Shown here: positions 26,549 through 33,974 of the stretch, in pieces
Layout of the letters: each line of letters starts with the position of its first letter
Numbering within the stretch: position 1 is the first letter of the stretch
DNA from: an uncultured Alphaproteobacteria bacterium
GTDB taxonomy: Bacteria; Pseudomonadota; Alphaproteobacteria; Rs-D84
Direction of reading: 5' to 3'
DNA: 64,000 nucleotides
Assembly: GCA_946625925.1 (NCBI GenBank)
Contig: CAMOTP010000001.1
Location: 1-64,000, forward strand
Made by a program: the position numbers and the translations under genes
Notes under the pieces: generated by a model
The model's input: the letters and a program-made list of their open reading frames with translations, nothing else
Databases searched by the model: none
Told to the model about the DNA's origin: nothing

Positions 26549-28460
26549 GAAAGGCGCGTCTGCAAACTGGTTTTTAGGGCTGTTTGTGGTTTTATTTTTT
26601 GTAATGGTGGCACGTGTATTATTTATTGGTACAAGTGATGTGAGTGTGCCAGGTTTAAAATCGGCAGATAATCAGGTAACAGTGGTCAGTGATAAACCTG
26701 TCGTGTTGACTTTTTCTGATGTTTTACGCAGGGCCGAAGATATAAAAAGTATAAATATTCGTGAAAATGATGCCACAGGTGTTTTGAAAGATGGTACCAA
26801 ATTTAAATCTGTTATTAGTTATGATCCTGAATTTTTGACAAAATTGTCAGAAAAAGGTGCGGTTGTTTCTATTGATTCATCGAAAAGTACATTGGATGTT
26901 TTGGGAACTTGGTTGCCAATAATATTGACATTGCTATTTATATTCTGGATTTTCCGCGGATTACGTGGTGGTGCCGGTGGGGGACTCAGCCGGACTTTAT
27001 TAGCCCAAAATCCAACCAAGGTGACAACAGGTAAACCCAAAACAACCTTTGCGGATGTGGCAGGAATTGATGCAGAAAAACAAGAGTTGATGGAAATAGT
27101 GGAATTTTTAAAGCACAAGGATAAATTCAAAGCATTGGGTGCACGTGTGCCACGCGGTGTTTTATTAGCAGGTGAACCAGGAACCGGAAAAACGTTATTG
27201 GCGCGTGCAATTGCAGGCGAGGCGAATGTCCCGTTTTTTGCAACATCGGGGAGTGATTTTTCGGGTATTATCGTTGGATTAGGGGTCGCAAAAATAAAAG
27301 AAATGTTTGAAATGGCAAAACGAAATGCACCCTGTATTTTGTTTATTGATGAAATAGATGCTATTGGTCAAAAACGTAGTTCGCATTCCTTTAATGACCA
27401 GGACAGGGAACAAACTTTGAATCAGTTATTGATAGAAATGGATGGATTTGCAAATGAAACAGGTATTATTGTGATAGGTGCAACAAATCGTCCGGATATG
27501 TTGGATACAGCACTGTTGCGTCCAGGCCGTTTTGATAGACAGGTGCAGATTGAATTGCCGGATTTGGCAGGTCGAGATGCCATTTTAAATTTGCATGCTA
27601 AAAAATTCAAAATTGCAGAAAGTGTTCAATTGAAAGATGTCGCCAGGGGGACAACGGGATTTTCTGGTGCAGATTTGGAAAATTTATTGAACGAGGGTGC
27701 GTTGCATGCTGTTCGTGCAGGTCATAAAGCCGTAGAACAATCTGATTTGGATGAAGCGCGTGATAAAATTTTGATGGGACCCAAGAAAAATCGCAAGATG
27801 CGTCCCCAGGATATTAAATTAACTGCATATCACGAGGCGGGACATGCGTTCGTAAGTATGACTTATTCTGATGTGACGGACCCGATACACAAGGCGACAA
27901 TTGTTCCGCGTGGACGTGCGTTGGGTATGGTGCAGCATTTACCTATTGATGATAAAGTATCTATGACATTGGCCGAGGTGCGGGCTAATTTAGCTGTGGA
28001 TTTGGCTGGTCGTGCGGCCGAGGAAATATTCTTTGGTGCTGATAAAATTACAACTGGTGCGGAAAGTGATATTGAGATGGCAACCAGATTGGCACGTTAT
28101 TCAATTACTACGGCTGGTTTGTCACCAAAATTGGGGTTGGCTGCAATAAAGCAGATGGCTTCATTTGGAACGCGTGGTCAGTTAGAAAATGCATCTGAAC
28201 AGACAGCGCAAATGGTCGATGCGGAAATTAGAAATTGGCTGGATAAGGCACATGCTGATGCTGTTAAAATTTTAACTAAAAATAAGAAAACTGTGGAAAA
28301 ATTGGCAGACGAATTGTTAAAGCGTGAAACTTTGACCGGCGAAGAAATCAAAGAAATTGTGTTCGGTAAGAAAAAATCTGAAACACATGCAAAGGTAAAA
28401 AAAGAAACAAAAAAGGTTTCCAGTCGTGTTACAGCAGGACGCAAAAAATCAACAAAATAA
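26529..28460 (+). CDS. ftsH: ATP-dependent zinc metalloprotease FtsH (atypical pore loop)
   Basis: Inner-membrane AAA+ protease of 643 residues. Two membrane segments (about residues 14-32 and 125-140) flank a periplasmic domain. The AAA module has Walker A GEPGTGKTLLAR (about 215), Walker B CILFIDEIDAIG and the arginine finger in LLRPGRFDRQ. The zinc site is HEAGH (about 435), with the third ligand in the GAESD region. The pore loop, usually FVGVGA with an essential aromatic Phe, reads IIVGLGVAKIKE, and Walker A has Glu where most have Pro. It may be a second, divergent FtsH. The start follows AGGAAAAGAAG within tilS. Confidence 0.93.
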   Translation: MKNNIFKKGASANWFLGLFVVLFFVMVARVLFIGTSDVSVPGLKSADNQVTVVSDKPVVLTFSDVLRRAEDIKSINIRENDATGVLKDGTKFKSVISYDPEFLTKLSEKGAVVSIDSSKSTLDVLGTWLPIILTLLFIFWIFRGLRGGAGGGLSRTLLAQNPTKVTTGKPKTTFADVAGIDAEKQELMEIVEFLKHKDKFKALGARVPRGVLLAGEPGTGKTLLARAIAGEANVPFFATSGSDFSGIIVGLGVAKIKEMFEMAKRNAPCILFIDEIDAIGQKRSSHSFNDQDREQTLNQLLIEMDGFANETGIIVIGATNRPDMLDTALLRPGRFDRQVQIELPDLAGRDAILNLHAKKFKIAESVQLKDVARGTTGFSGADLENLLNEGALHAVRAGHKAVEQSDLDEARDKILMGPKKNRKMRPQDIKLTAYHEAGHAFVSMTYSDVTDPIHKATIVPRGRALGMVQHLPIDDKVSMTLAEVRANLAVDLAGRAAEEIFFGADKITTGAESDIEMATRLARYSITTAGLSPKLGLAAIKQMASFGTRGQLENASEQTAQMVDAEIRNWLDKAHADAVKILTKNKKTVEKLADELLKRETLTGEEIKEIVFGKKKSETHAKVKKETKKVSSRVTAGRKKSTK

Positions 28461-29094
28461 CAATGTGCAATTCGAGTTGTTGCATATGGCACCGGAATTT
28501 ACGAATTCTGTTCTGGTGTTTTGTGGTGATGATTGTGTGATTTTTGATGCGTGGGGACGGGCAGACGATTGGATGCGATTGTTAAAAAGCCGTGGATTGA
28601 ATTTAAAGGCTATTTATTCTACGCATGGACATCCTGATCATATTGTGGCTGCGCCAGATTTGGTGTTTGCAACAGGTGCACGGTGGTTTTTAAATAGTGC
28701 TGATTTTGGTTTGTTGGGCTGGGGAAATGAAATTCTGCAAGAATTTGGGTTAAAACCAATTACACCTGGGATTGTGCCGGATGCATTGGTCGTTGATAAA
28801 ATAGAAATACTGCCGAATGTTTTTGTGGATGTGATTTCAATGCCAGGACATTCTATGGGATCGGTTGCGTTTTATTTTGCAAATATGGGTTTGTGTTTGG
28901 TTGGAGATTCTATATTTTCTGATTCTGTGGGGCGAACAGATTTGCCTGGGGGCGATATGCATTTGTTGCAACAATCTATATCCAGGTTTTATAGTTTGAA
29001 TTTGCCAGATTATACAACAGTTATCCCTGGACATGGCGATATAACAACAATTCAAAATTTAAAAGAAACCAATCCTTGGTTTAAGTTGGGGTAA
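28426..29094 (+). CDS. Metallo-beta-lactamase-fold hydrolase (glyoxalase II-like)
   Basis: Cytosolic hydrolase of 222 residues with the dinuclear metal site of the fold: THGHPDH near residue 66, the GHSMGSV histidine, LVGDSIFSDSVGRTD with the bridging Asp, and VIPGHGDIT near the end. Family members hydrolyse thioesters such as S-lactoylglutathione, but the substrate is not determined here. The GTG at 28426 lies inside ftsH, with an AAGG before it; the first ATG at 28486 would remove a core beta-strand, so GTG is preferred. Cotranscribed with ftsH, convergent with prmC. Confidence 0.85.
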   Translation: MLQQDAKNQQNNNVQFELLHMAPEFTNSVLVFCGDDCVIFDAWGRADDWMRLLKSRGLNLKAIYSTHGHPDHIVAAPDLVFATGARWFLNSADFGLLGWGNEILQEFGLKPITPGIVPDALVVDKIEILPNVFVDVISMPGHSMGSVAFYFANMGLCLVGDSIFSDSVGRTDLPGGDMHLLQQSISRFYSLNLPDYTTVIPGHGDITTIQNLKETNPWFKLG

Positions 29095-29099
29095 TATCG

Positions 29100-29873
29100 T
29101 TATATATTTTCAAATATTAAAACACGAACAATTCCACCCAAATCAGTTGCAGAATTTACAAATTTCCAATTTTCATGTTCAAAAATTTTTTGAACGTCGG
29201 ATTCCATATCAATCCCAATTTCTATATAAATACGTCCACAATTTTTTAACCAATTTTTTGCGTTTTTTGCGATGTGTTCGTATGCGGATAGTCCATTATT
29301 TTTTGCAAATAGTGCCATTTTTGGGTCATGCATCGCCCCACAATCGACACGAGTATCATCAGGTGCAATGTATGGTGGGTTTGATACAATTACATCAAAA
29401 GTTTTATTTGGTAAAATTGTTGGATTTTCAAAATCACCACGTTTTATAATTATTTTGTCGTTCAAGTTTAATGTTTTTATATTTCTATGTGCCACATGTA
29501 ATGCACGAAATGATTTTTCCAGTGCAACACCAGATGCATTTATATTTTTTGCAATAGCGCAAATTATACAGCCTGTTCCTGTTCCCAGGTCCGCGATTTC
29601 AATATGTTTTGCACGTTTATAATCGTTGATGACACACGCAACCAATGTTTCTGTATCAGGTCGCGGGTCCAGAGTATATTTGTTTGTATAAAATTTTAAT
29701 CCATAAAACCATTTATTATGGATTATTTTTGCAACAGGCACATTTGCACGTAGTTGACGTGATATGTACCATAATTTTAATCTGGACATATTAGGTATGG
29801 CATCGGTAATAATTCTGGCAATATGTGGTCCAGATATTTTTGATAAAATTGTGAATGCTTGATTTGTTGTCAT
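29100..29873 (-). CDS. prmC: Peptide chain release factor N5-glutamine methyltransferase
   Basis: SAM-dependent enzyme of 257 residues that methylates the Gln of the GGQ motif in RF1 and RF2; RF2 is encoded at 7211. An N-terminal helical domain is followed by RPDTETLVA, motif I IADLGTGTGCIICAIA and the catalytic NPPY motif in VIVSNPPYIAPDD. Motif order and length match HemK/PrmC. It is divergent from the M23 gene; their start codons are only about 20 bases apart, so their promoters overlap. Confidence 0.94.
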   Translation of the reverse strand: MTTNQAFTILSKISGPHIARIITDAIPNMSRLKLWYISRQLRANVPVAKIIHNKWFYGLKFYTNKYTLDPRPDTETLVACVINDYKRAKHIEIADLGTGTGCIICAIAKNINASGVALEKSFRALHVAHRNIKTLNLNDKIIIKRGDFENPTILPNKTFDVIVSNPPYIAPDDTRVDCGAMHDPKMALFAKNNGLSAYEHIAKNAKNWLKNCGRIYIEIGIDMESDVQKIFEHENWKFVNSATDLGGIVRVLIFENI

Positions 29874-29887
29874 AAATTTATTATAAT
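29859..29887 (+). promoter_or_regulatory. Promoter of the M23 peptidase gene (leaderless)
   Basis: -35 TTGATT (29859-29864), 17-base spacer, -10 TATAAT (29882-29887). Seven bases separate the -10 box from the ATG at 29895, so transcription should start at the ATG itself. The -35 lies inside the first codons of divergent prmC. Confidence 0.7.
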
Positions 29888-29894
29888 ACGGGTT

Positions 29895-31157
29895 ATGAAA
29901 AAAGTAAAAGAATATCTGAATACAAATGTATTAACCAAGATTGTTATCGCGTTGGCGGTTTTGTTGACGTTGGTTGCTTTGTTTTTGCTTATCACGCGCA
30001 GTGCACCGATTTCCGGGGATAAAGATTTCAATTCTGATAGTTGCAAAACGGTTGTTGTTGTATCGGCTGGTGACACATTGTCAGGATTGCTGTCCAAGCA
30101 GGGATTGTCACATAATCAGATAAATGAAATTGTTAAGGTATTAAAATCTGGGGCTGGGATTACAGGTTTGCGTGCAGATAGGGATAAAATTGAATTTTTG
30201 CGTAATAATGACGAATCGCCTGTAAATAAAATAGTTGTTATTCCATCGCCATGGCGTCAGGTCGAATTGACTTGTGATAATGCTGGTGCATGGAAATGCA
30301 ATACCATTGATATAGAACGTGATACCCGTGCAGTGTATAAATCAGGTGTGATTTTAGATGGGGATAGTTTTTATTTGGCTGGAATGCGTGCAGGAATTCC
30401 TGCTGGAATTTTGGCAGATGTTTATGATTTGTTGGCTTTTGAAATGGACTTTGAACGTGATGTTCGGGCCGGACAAAAGTTTTCTGTATTATACGAAGAA
30501 AATTTTTCATCAGGTGCCAAGGTTGATAATGGTAATGTGTTGGCCGTTTCTTTTGATGCGTTGCGTGGTAATGTCAAAATGTATCGTTTCAAAAAGAAAG
30601 ATGGTACGACTGGATATTATGATGAAAAGGGTAATGGGGCAATTAAGTCTTTGAAGAGAACGCCTATTAATAATGCAAAAGTGACCAGTAGTTTTTCAAC
30701 CAGACGTAAACATCCTGTGTTGGGATTTACACGTGCACACAAAGGTGTTGATTTCCGTGCTGCAACGGGAACACCAATTCCGGCAGCTGGGGCGGGGCGC
30801 GTTGTTAAACGTGGTTATAATAGTGGACATGGTAATTTTGTTCGTATTCGTCATAATGGATCTTTTGAAACATTATATGCACATATGTCAAAATTTAAAA
30901 GTGGGGTTAATGTTGGTACCACTGTTCGTCAGGGACAAACAATAGGATTTGTTGGATCAACAGGATTATCTACGGGGCCACACTTGCATTACGAAATTAT
31001 CAAAGATGGCAAGCATGTAAATCCTTTGACGGTAAAATTGCCTGCGATAAACAATTTGGACGAGGCTAACAAGACAAAATTTTTAGAATATCGTCATGCA
31101 TTAGATGAAGGAATCGAATATTTAAGTGAACATCCAAATATGTTTATTGTGTTGTAA
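29895..31157 (+). CDS. M23 (LytM) murein endopeptidase, membrane-anchored
   Basis: Envelope peptidase of 420 residues. One membrane anchor (ALAVLLTLVALFLLI, about residues 16-30) is followed by a LysM/OapA-like region (VVSAGDTLSGLLSKQG, about 55-100) and a linker domain. A complete M23 domain (about 275-395) has zinc ligands in AHKGVDF and HLHYEI and the catalytic His in ETLYAHMSKF. Unlike the EnvC-like protein at 1717 it is expected to be active, cutting peptide cross-links during growth (MepM/NlpD-type architecture). The transcript should be leaderless, and a terminator follows immediately. Confidence 0.92.
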   Translation: MKKVKEYLNTNVLTKIVIALAVLLTLVALFLLITRSAPISGDKDFNSDSCKTVVVVSAGDTLSGLLSKQGLSHNQINEIVKVLKSGAGITGLRADRDKIEFLRNNDESPVNKIVVIPSPWRQVELTCDNAGAWKCNTIDIERDTRAVYKSGVILDGDSFYLAGMRAGIPAGILADVYDLLAFEMDFERDVRAGQKFSVLYEENFSSGAKVDNGNVLAVSFDALRGNVKMYRFKKKDGTTGYYDEKGNGAIKSLKRTPINNAKVTSSFSTRRKHPVLGFTRAHKGVDFRAATGTPIPAAGAGRVVKRGYNSGHGNFVRIRHNGSFETLYAHMSKFKSGVNVGTTVRQGQTIGFVGSTGLSTGPHLHYEIIKDGKHVNPLTVKLPAINNLDEANKTKFLEYRHALDEGIEYLSEHPNMFIVL

Positions 31158-31160
31158 TTT

Positions 31161-31186
31161 AATCCCGCAAAAGCGGGATTTTTTTT
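31161..31186 (+). terminator. Rho-independent terminator
   Basis: AATCCCGC / GCGGGATT with loop AAAA and eight T after the M23 gene. Confidence 0.9.
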
Positions 31187-31254
31187 AAGAATATGTGCCT
31201 GTGGTATGCATAAGTGGTGTGTTGTATAATTCAAAGTATAAAAAGGGGGAATTA

Positions 31255-31737
31255 ATGAAATCTTTTTTTACTTTAGTTATAGCAATACTTATTTCTTTTA
31301 TTCCAGGTGCAATAGGGGTATTGTTTACCCCGGTAACTGGACATACAGACATGTGGTTCAATTCTTTGACCCAATCTGCACTGACACCGGCACCGATTGT
31401 GTTTAGTATTGCCTGGACCATACTTTATACTTTGTTGGGTATCGCGTTGTATTTGGTGTGGAAAACAAAGCGCGAAGATGCACGTGCGTGGGTTGGTGCG
31501 TCTGAATGGTTGTTCTTTTTCCAGATGGTATTAAACGCATTATGGAGTTATGTGTTCTTTGGTTTGCACAGACCAATGTTAGCGGTGTTTGTGTTGGCGG
31601 GTTTAATTCTTGTCACGTTATATATGGCACGTGAATTTGAAAAAGTTAGTCGAGCAGCATACTTTTTAGTATGGCCATATATTGCATGGTTGTTGTTTGC
31701 GTTTTACCTAAATGGGGTTATTGCGTGTCTGAATTAA
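31255..31737 (+). CDS. tspO: TspO/MBR-family membrane protein
   Basis: Protein of 160 residues with five predicted membrane helices. Helix 1 is FTLVIAILISFIPGAIGVLF; then comes the family block MWFNSLTQSALTPAPIVFSIAW, the ILYTLLGIALYLVW helix and NALWSYVFFGLHRP. TspO binds porphyrins and affects tetrapyrrole and stress signalling in Alphaproteobacteria. The start follows AAGGGGG and TATAAT lies about 25 bases upstream. Its stop overlaps the stop of the convergent ftsB gene by four bases. Confidence 0.92.
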   Translation: MKSFFTLVIAILISFIPGAIGVLFTPVTGHTDMWFNSLTQSALTPAPIVFSIAWTILYTLLGIALYLVWKTKREDARAWVGASEWLFFFQMVLNALWSYVFFGLHRPMLAVFVLAGLILVTLYMAREFEKVSRAAYFLVWPYIAWLLFAFYLNGVIACLN

Positions 31738-32069
31738 ATCTTTAAAATTTTTGTTTTGGCGTCGCCCATGTTTAACCGTTTCAGTCCCAGTTCTTCGATG
31801 TAGTCGGGACTGTTTTTTTGGACTAAATCAATATGTTTTTGCAATTGTTCCAGTTTTGTTTGTTCTTGGATTAATTGTTCTTGGGCGGAATTCAAACGCC
31901 ATATGTTAACAATAAAACCTTGGAGTGTGGTTTTTCCTGTAAAGATACCAATAGACCAAAATACAGCTACGATGGTTAAAAAAACACCGACCTTGCCATG
32001 AAAACCGGCAACCCATGCGCGACCCATAAATGCAAATAAATTTTTGATTTTCTCTTTCATACGTGTCAT
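31734..32069 (-). CDS. ftsB: Septum formation initiator, FtsB/DivIC family
   Basis: Bitopic protein of 111 residues: a short basic cytosolic N-terminus, one membrane segment (VGVFLTIVAVFWSIGIF, about 27-43), a periplasmic coiled coil (SAQEQLIQEQTKLEQLQKHIDLVQ) and the DYIEELGLKRLNMG segment near the C-terminus typical of FtsB/DivIC. It links the division proteins FtsQ and FtsL. An alternative start four codons inside is possible. It is divergent from dusB, with only ten bases between the starts. Confidence 0.82.
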   Translation of the reverse strand: MTRMKEKIKNLFAFMGRAWVAGFHGKVGVFLTIVAVFWSIGIFTGKTTLQGFIVNIWRLNSAQEQLIQEQTKLEQLQKHIDLVQKNSPDYIEELGLKRLNMGDAKTKILKI

Positions 32070-32079
32070 TATATCATAA

Positions 32080-33000
32080 ATGTTTGAAAAAAATAATCTT
32101 TTTGTTGCACCTCTTGCTGGAATTACAGATAGACCGTTTCGGTCTATGGTGCGCCAGTTTTCGCCTGATGTATCGTTGGTGACGGAAATGATTTCGTGTC
32201 ATTCGTTGGTTGAACAACATAAAAATTGCCCAAGAAATTTTGATAGGTATGATGATGAAGGAAATATAGGAACACAAATTTTTGGCGCTGATGTTAATTT
32301 GATGGCTGATGCTGCACGAATTTTACAAGATAATGGCGCAAAATGGATTGATATAAATATGGGGTGCCCTGTGCCCAAGGTCGCAACGCGTGCTGGTGCA
32401 GGGGCTTTTTTAATGCGTAATCATAAATTAGCAGGGGATATTATGCGTGCAGTTGTGCGTGCAGTTGATATTCCTGTGTCTGTTAAAACAAGATTAGGTT
32501 GGGACAGTGCCAATGTTGATTGGCGTGAACTGGTGGATATTGCCGCAGATTCTGGGGTCGCATTTGTTGCTTTACATGGTCGGACACGTGCTGCTGGATA
32601 TACGGGTGCTGCGGTACATCCAGATGTAAAAGATTGTCCGATACCTGTTATTGCCAATGGTGATATAAAAACACAGGACGATGTAATACAGATGGAAAAA
32701 TTGGGGTATGCCGGGGTTATGGTTGGACGTGCTATGTTGGGTGCACCGTGGAAGTTAGAAGAAATTACAGGTGGCACAAAATCAATAGATTTAGGCAAGA
32801 TTGTATTACAACATTTGAATTTGGTTATTGATTATTATGGTGCACGTACAGGTGTTCCTTTATTTAGAAAACATGCTGCGTGGTATTCTGCAGGATTGCC
32901 TGGTGCCAGTGCTTTTCGTGTGGCTGTTAATCAGATTACAGATGAAAAGGAATTAAAAGATAAAATATCTGAATTTTGGGGTTGCGTTGCGGAAATATAA
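32080..33000 (+). CDS. dusB: tRNA-dihydrouridine synthase
   Basis: FMN-dependent reductase of 306 residues that makes dihydrouridine in the tRNA D loop. APLAGITDRPFRSM at the N-terminus, TEMISCHSL, the catalytic Cys in NMGCPVPKV, SVKTRLGW, ALHGRTRAAGY, and the phosphate-binding IANGDIKTQDD ... GVMVGRAMLGAPW are all present. DusB-type by length and motif. It lies upstream of the RodZ-like gene and probably shares its transcript. Confidence 0.93.
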   Translation: MFEKNNLFVAPLAGITDRPFRSMVRQFSPDVSLVTEMISCHSLVEQHKNCPRNFDRYDDEGNIGTQIFGADVNLMADAARILQDNGAKWIDINMGCPVPKVATRAGAGAFLMRNHKLAGDIMRAVVRAVDIPVSVKTRLGWDSANVDWRELVDIAADSGVAFVALHGRTRAAGYTGAAVHPDVKDCPIPVIANGDIKTQDDVIQMEKLGYAGVMVGRAMLGAPWKLEEITGGTKSIDLGKIVLQHLNLVIDYYGARTGVPLFRKHAAWYSAGLPGASAFRVAVNQITDEKELKDKISEFWGCVAEI

Positions 33001-33045
33001 CGGTATCATATAGGTAAAACTAACTGTATCCAAAGGGTGTATAAT

Positions 33046-33897
33046 ATGAACGAAGAAAAAATTGTTGAAAAAAAGGTAGAGTTGACTGCGGGTGATATGT
33101 TGCGTAATGCACGTACCCAGGGGCGCAGAAAACGTGAAATTAGCACAATCGCAAAACAGTTGTGTATATCAGAAGAATTTTTAGAGGCTTTGGAAAATTG
33201 TGATTATAAAAAGATTCCTGAAATTGTTTATGTTTTGGGTTTTGCTAGAAATTATGCTATGGAATTAGGTTTGGATCCTGATGAAATTGTTAACAAGATA
33301 AAATCTGAATTGGGAATTGAACCAGAATGTGAAACGCCAATCACAAATGATGATTTAGAGGAACGTAATAAGAATTCTGAATTCAAGGCAAAAATGCAAG
33401 AATGGATGCGTGTATCTATTGAATATGTGCGCAACCATTGGTTATGGTTTGCTATTGGTGGTGGTATTATCGTTTTGGCAATGTTGGTGGTAATTATCTT
33501 TGGCGGTTCAGGAACAGATACAAATGTTGAAGATACGGCTAAAAAAACAGTGGTTGAACAAACTGCACCAGCGGTTCAGGAACCTGTGTACAATATTCCT
33601 GTGCGTGAACGTTTCGGCAAGGAAAATATGGCCAAAGCCAAGGTTGTTATCCAGGCTATTGAAGATTCTTATGTCGGTGTCGAAGATTCCAAAGGTCGTG
33701 CAGTATTTGGAAAAACTTTGGTTGCAGGTGATGTTTATTATGTGCCTGTGTCTGACAAGTACAAGGCAAAATTTGGTAATGCTGGTGGTGTCGATATTTG
33801 GGTTGATGGTGTTTTGGCTCCCAAGGTTGGCGCAAATAAAACATCTAAAAAAGATGTTTCGTTGAATCCAGAAAGTTTAATGAAAAAATCAAAATAA
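33046..33897 (+). CDS. RodZ-like membrane protein with cytosolic HTH domain
   Basis: Protein of 283 residues. The N-terminal helix-turn-helix (about 17-85) has the RodZ pattern AGDMLRNARTQ ... ISTIAKQLCISEEFLEALE ... VYVLGFARNYA. A single membrane helix (about 135-155, WFAIGGGIIVLAMLVVIIFG) is followed by a periplasmic DUF4115-like beta domain (VVIQAIEDSYVGVED ... VDIWVDGVLAPKVG). RodZ anchors MreB in rod-shaped cells; the HTH in this family binds protein rather than DNA. A GTG nine bases upstream is an alternative start. A terminator follows. Confidence 0.85.
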   Translation: MNEEKIVEKKVELTAGDMLRNARTQGRRKREISTIAKQLCISEEFLEALENCDYKKIPEIVYVLGFARNYAMELGLDPDEIVNKIKSELGIEPECETPITNDDLEERNKNSEFKAKMQEWMRVSIEYVRNHWLWFAIGGGIIVLAMLVVIIFGGSGTDTNVEDTAKKTVVEQTAPAVQEPVYNIPVRERFGKENMAKAKVVIQAIEDSYVGVEDSKGRAVFGKTLVAGDVYYVPVSDKYKAKFGNAGGVDIWVDGVLAPKVGANKTSKKDVSLNPESLMKKSK

Positions 33898-33908
33898 AAA
33901 AGTAATTT

Positions 33909-33948
33909 AGGTGTAATGATTTTTTTCATTACACCTGTTGTTTTTTTT
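33909..33948 (+). terminator. Rho-independent terminator, overlapping the uvrA promoter
   Basis: AGGTGTAATGA / TCATTACACCT, 11-bp stem with a T6 loop, then TTG and eight T. The T-rich tail provides the -35 region of the uvrA promoter. Confidence 0.85.
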
Positions 33949-33965
33949 AATAATTTGTTTATATT
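33938..33965 (+). promoter_or_regulatory. uvrA promoter (leaderless start)
   Basis: -35 TTGTTT (33938-33943), 16-base spacer, -10 TATATT (33960-33965), nine bases before the ATG at 33975. No Shine-Dalgarno is present. No clear LexA box is seen. Confidence 0.6.
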
Positions 33966-33974
33966 TAGTTCGTC

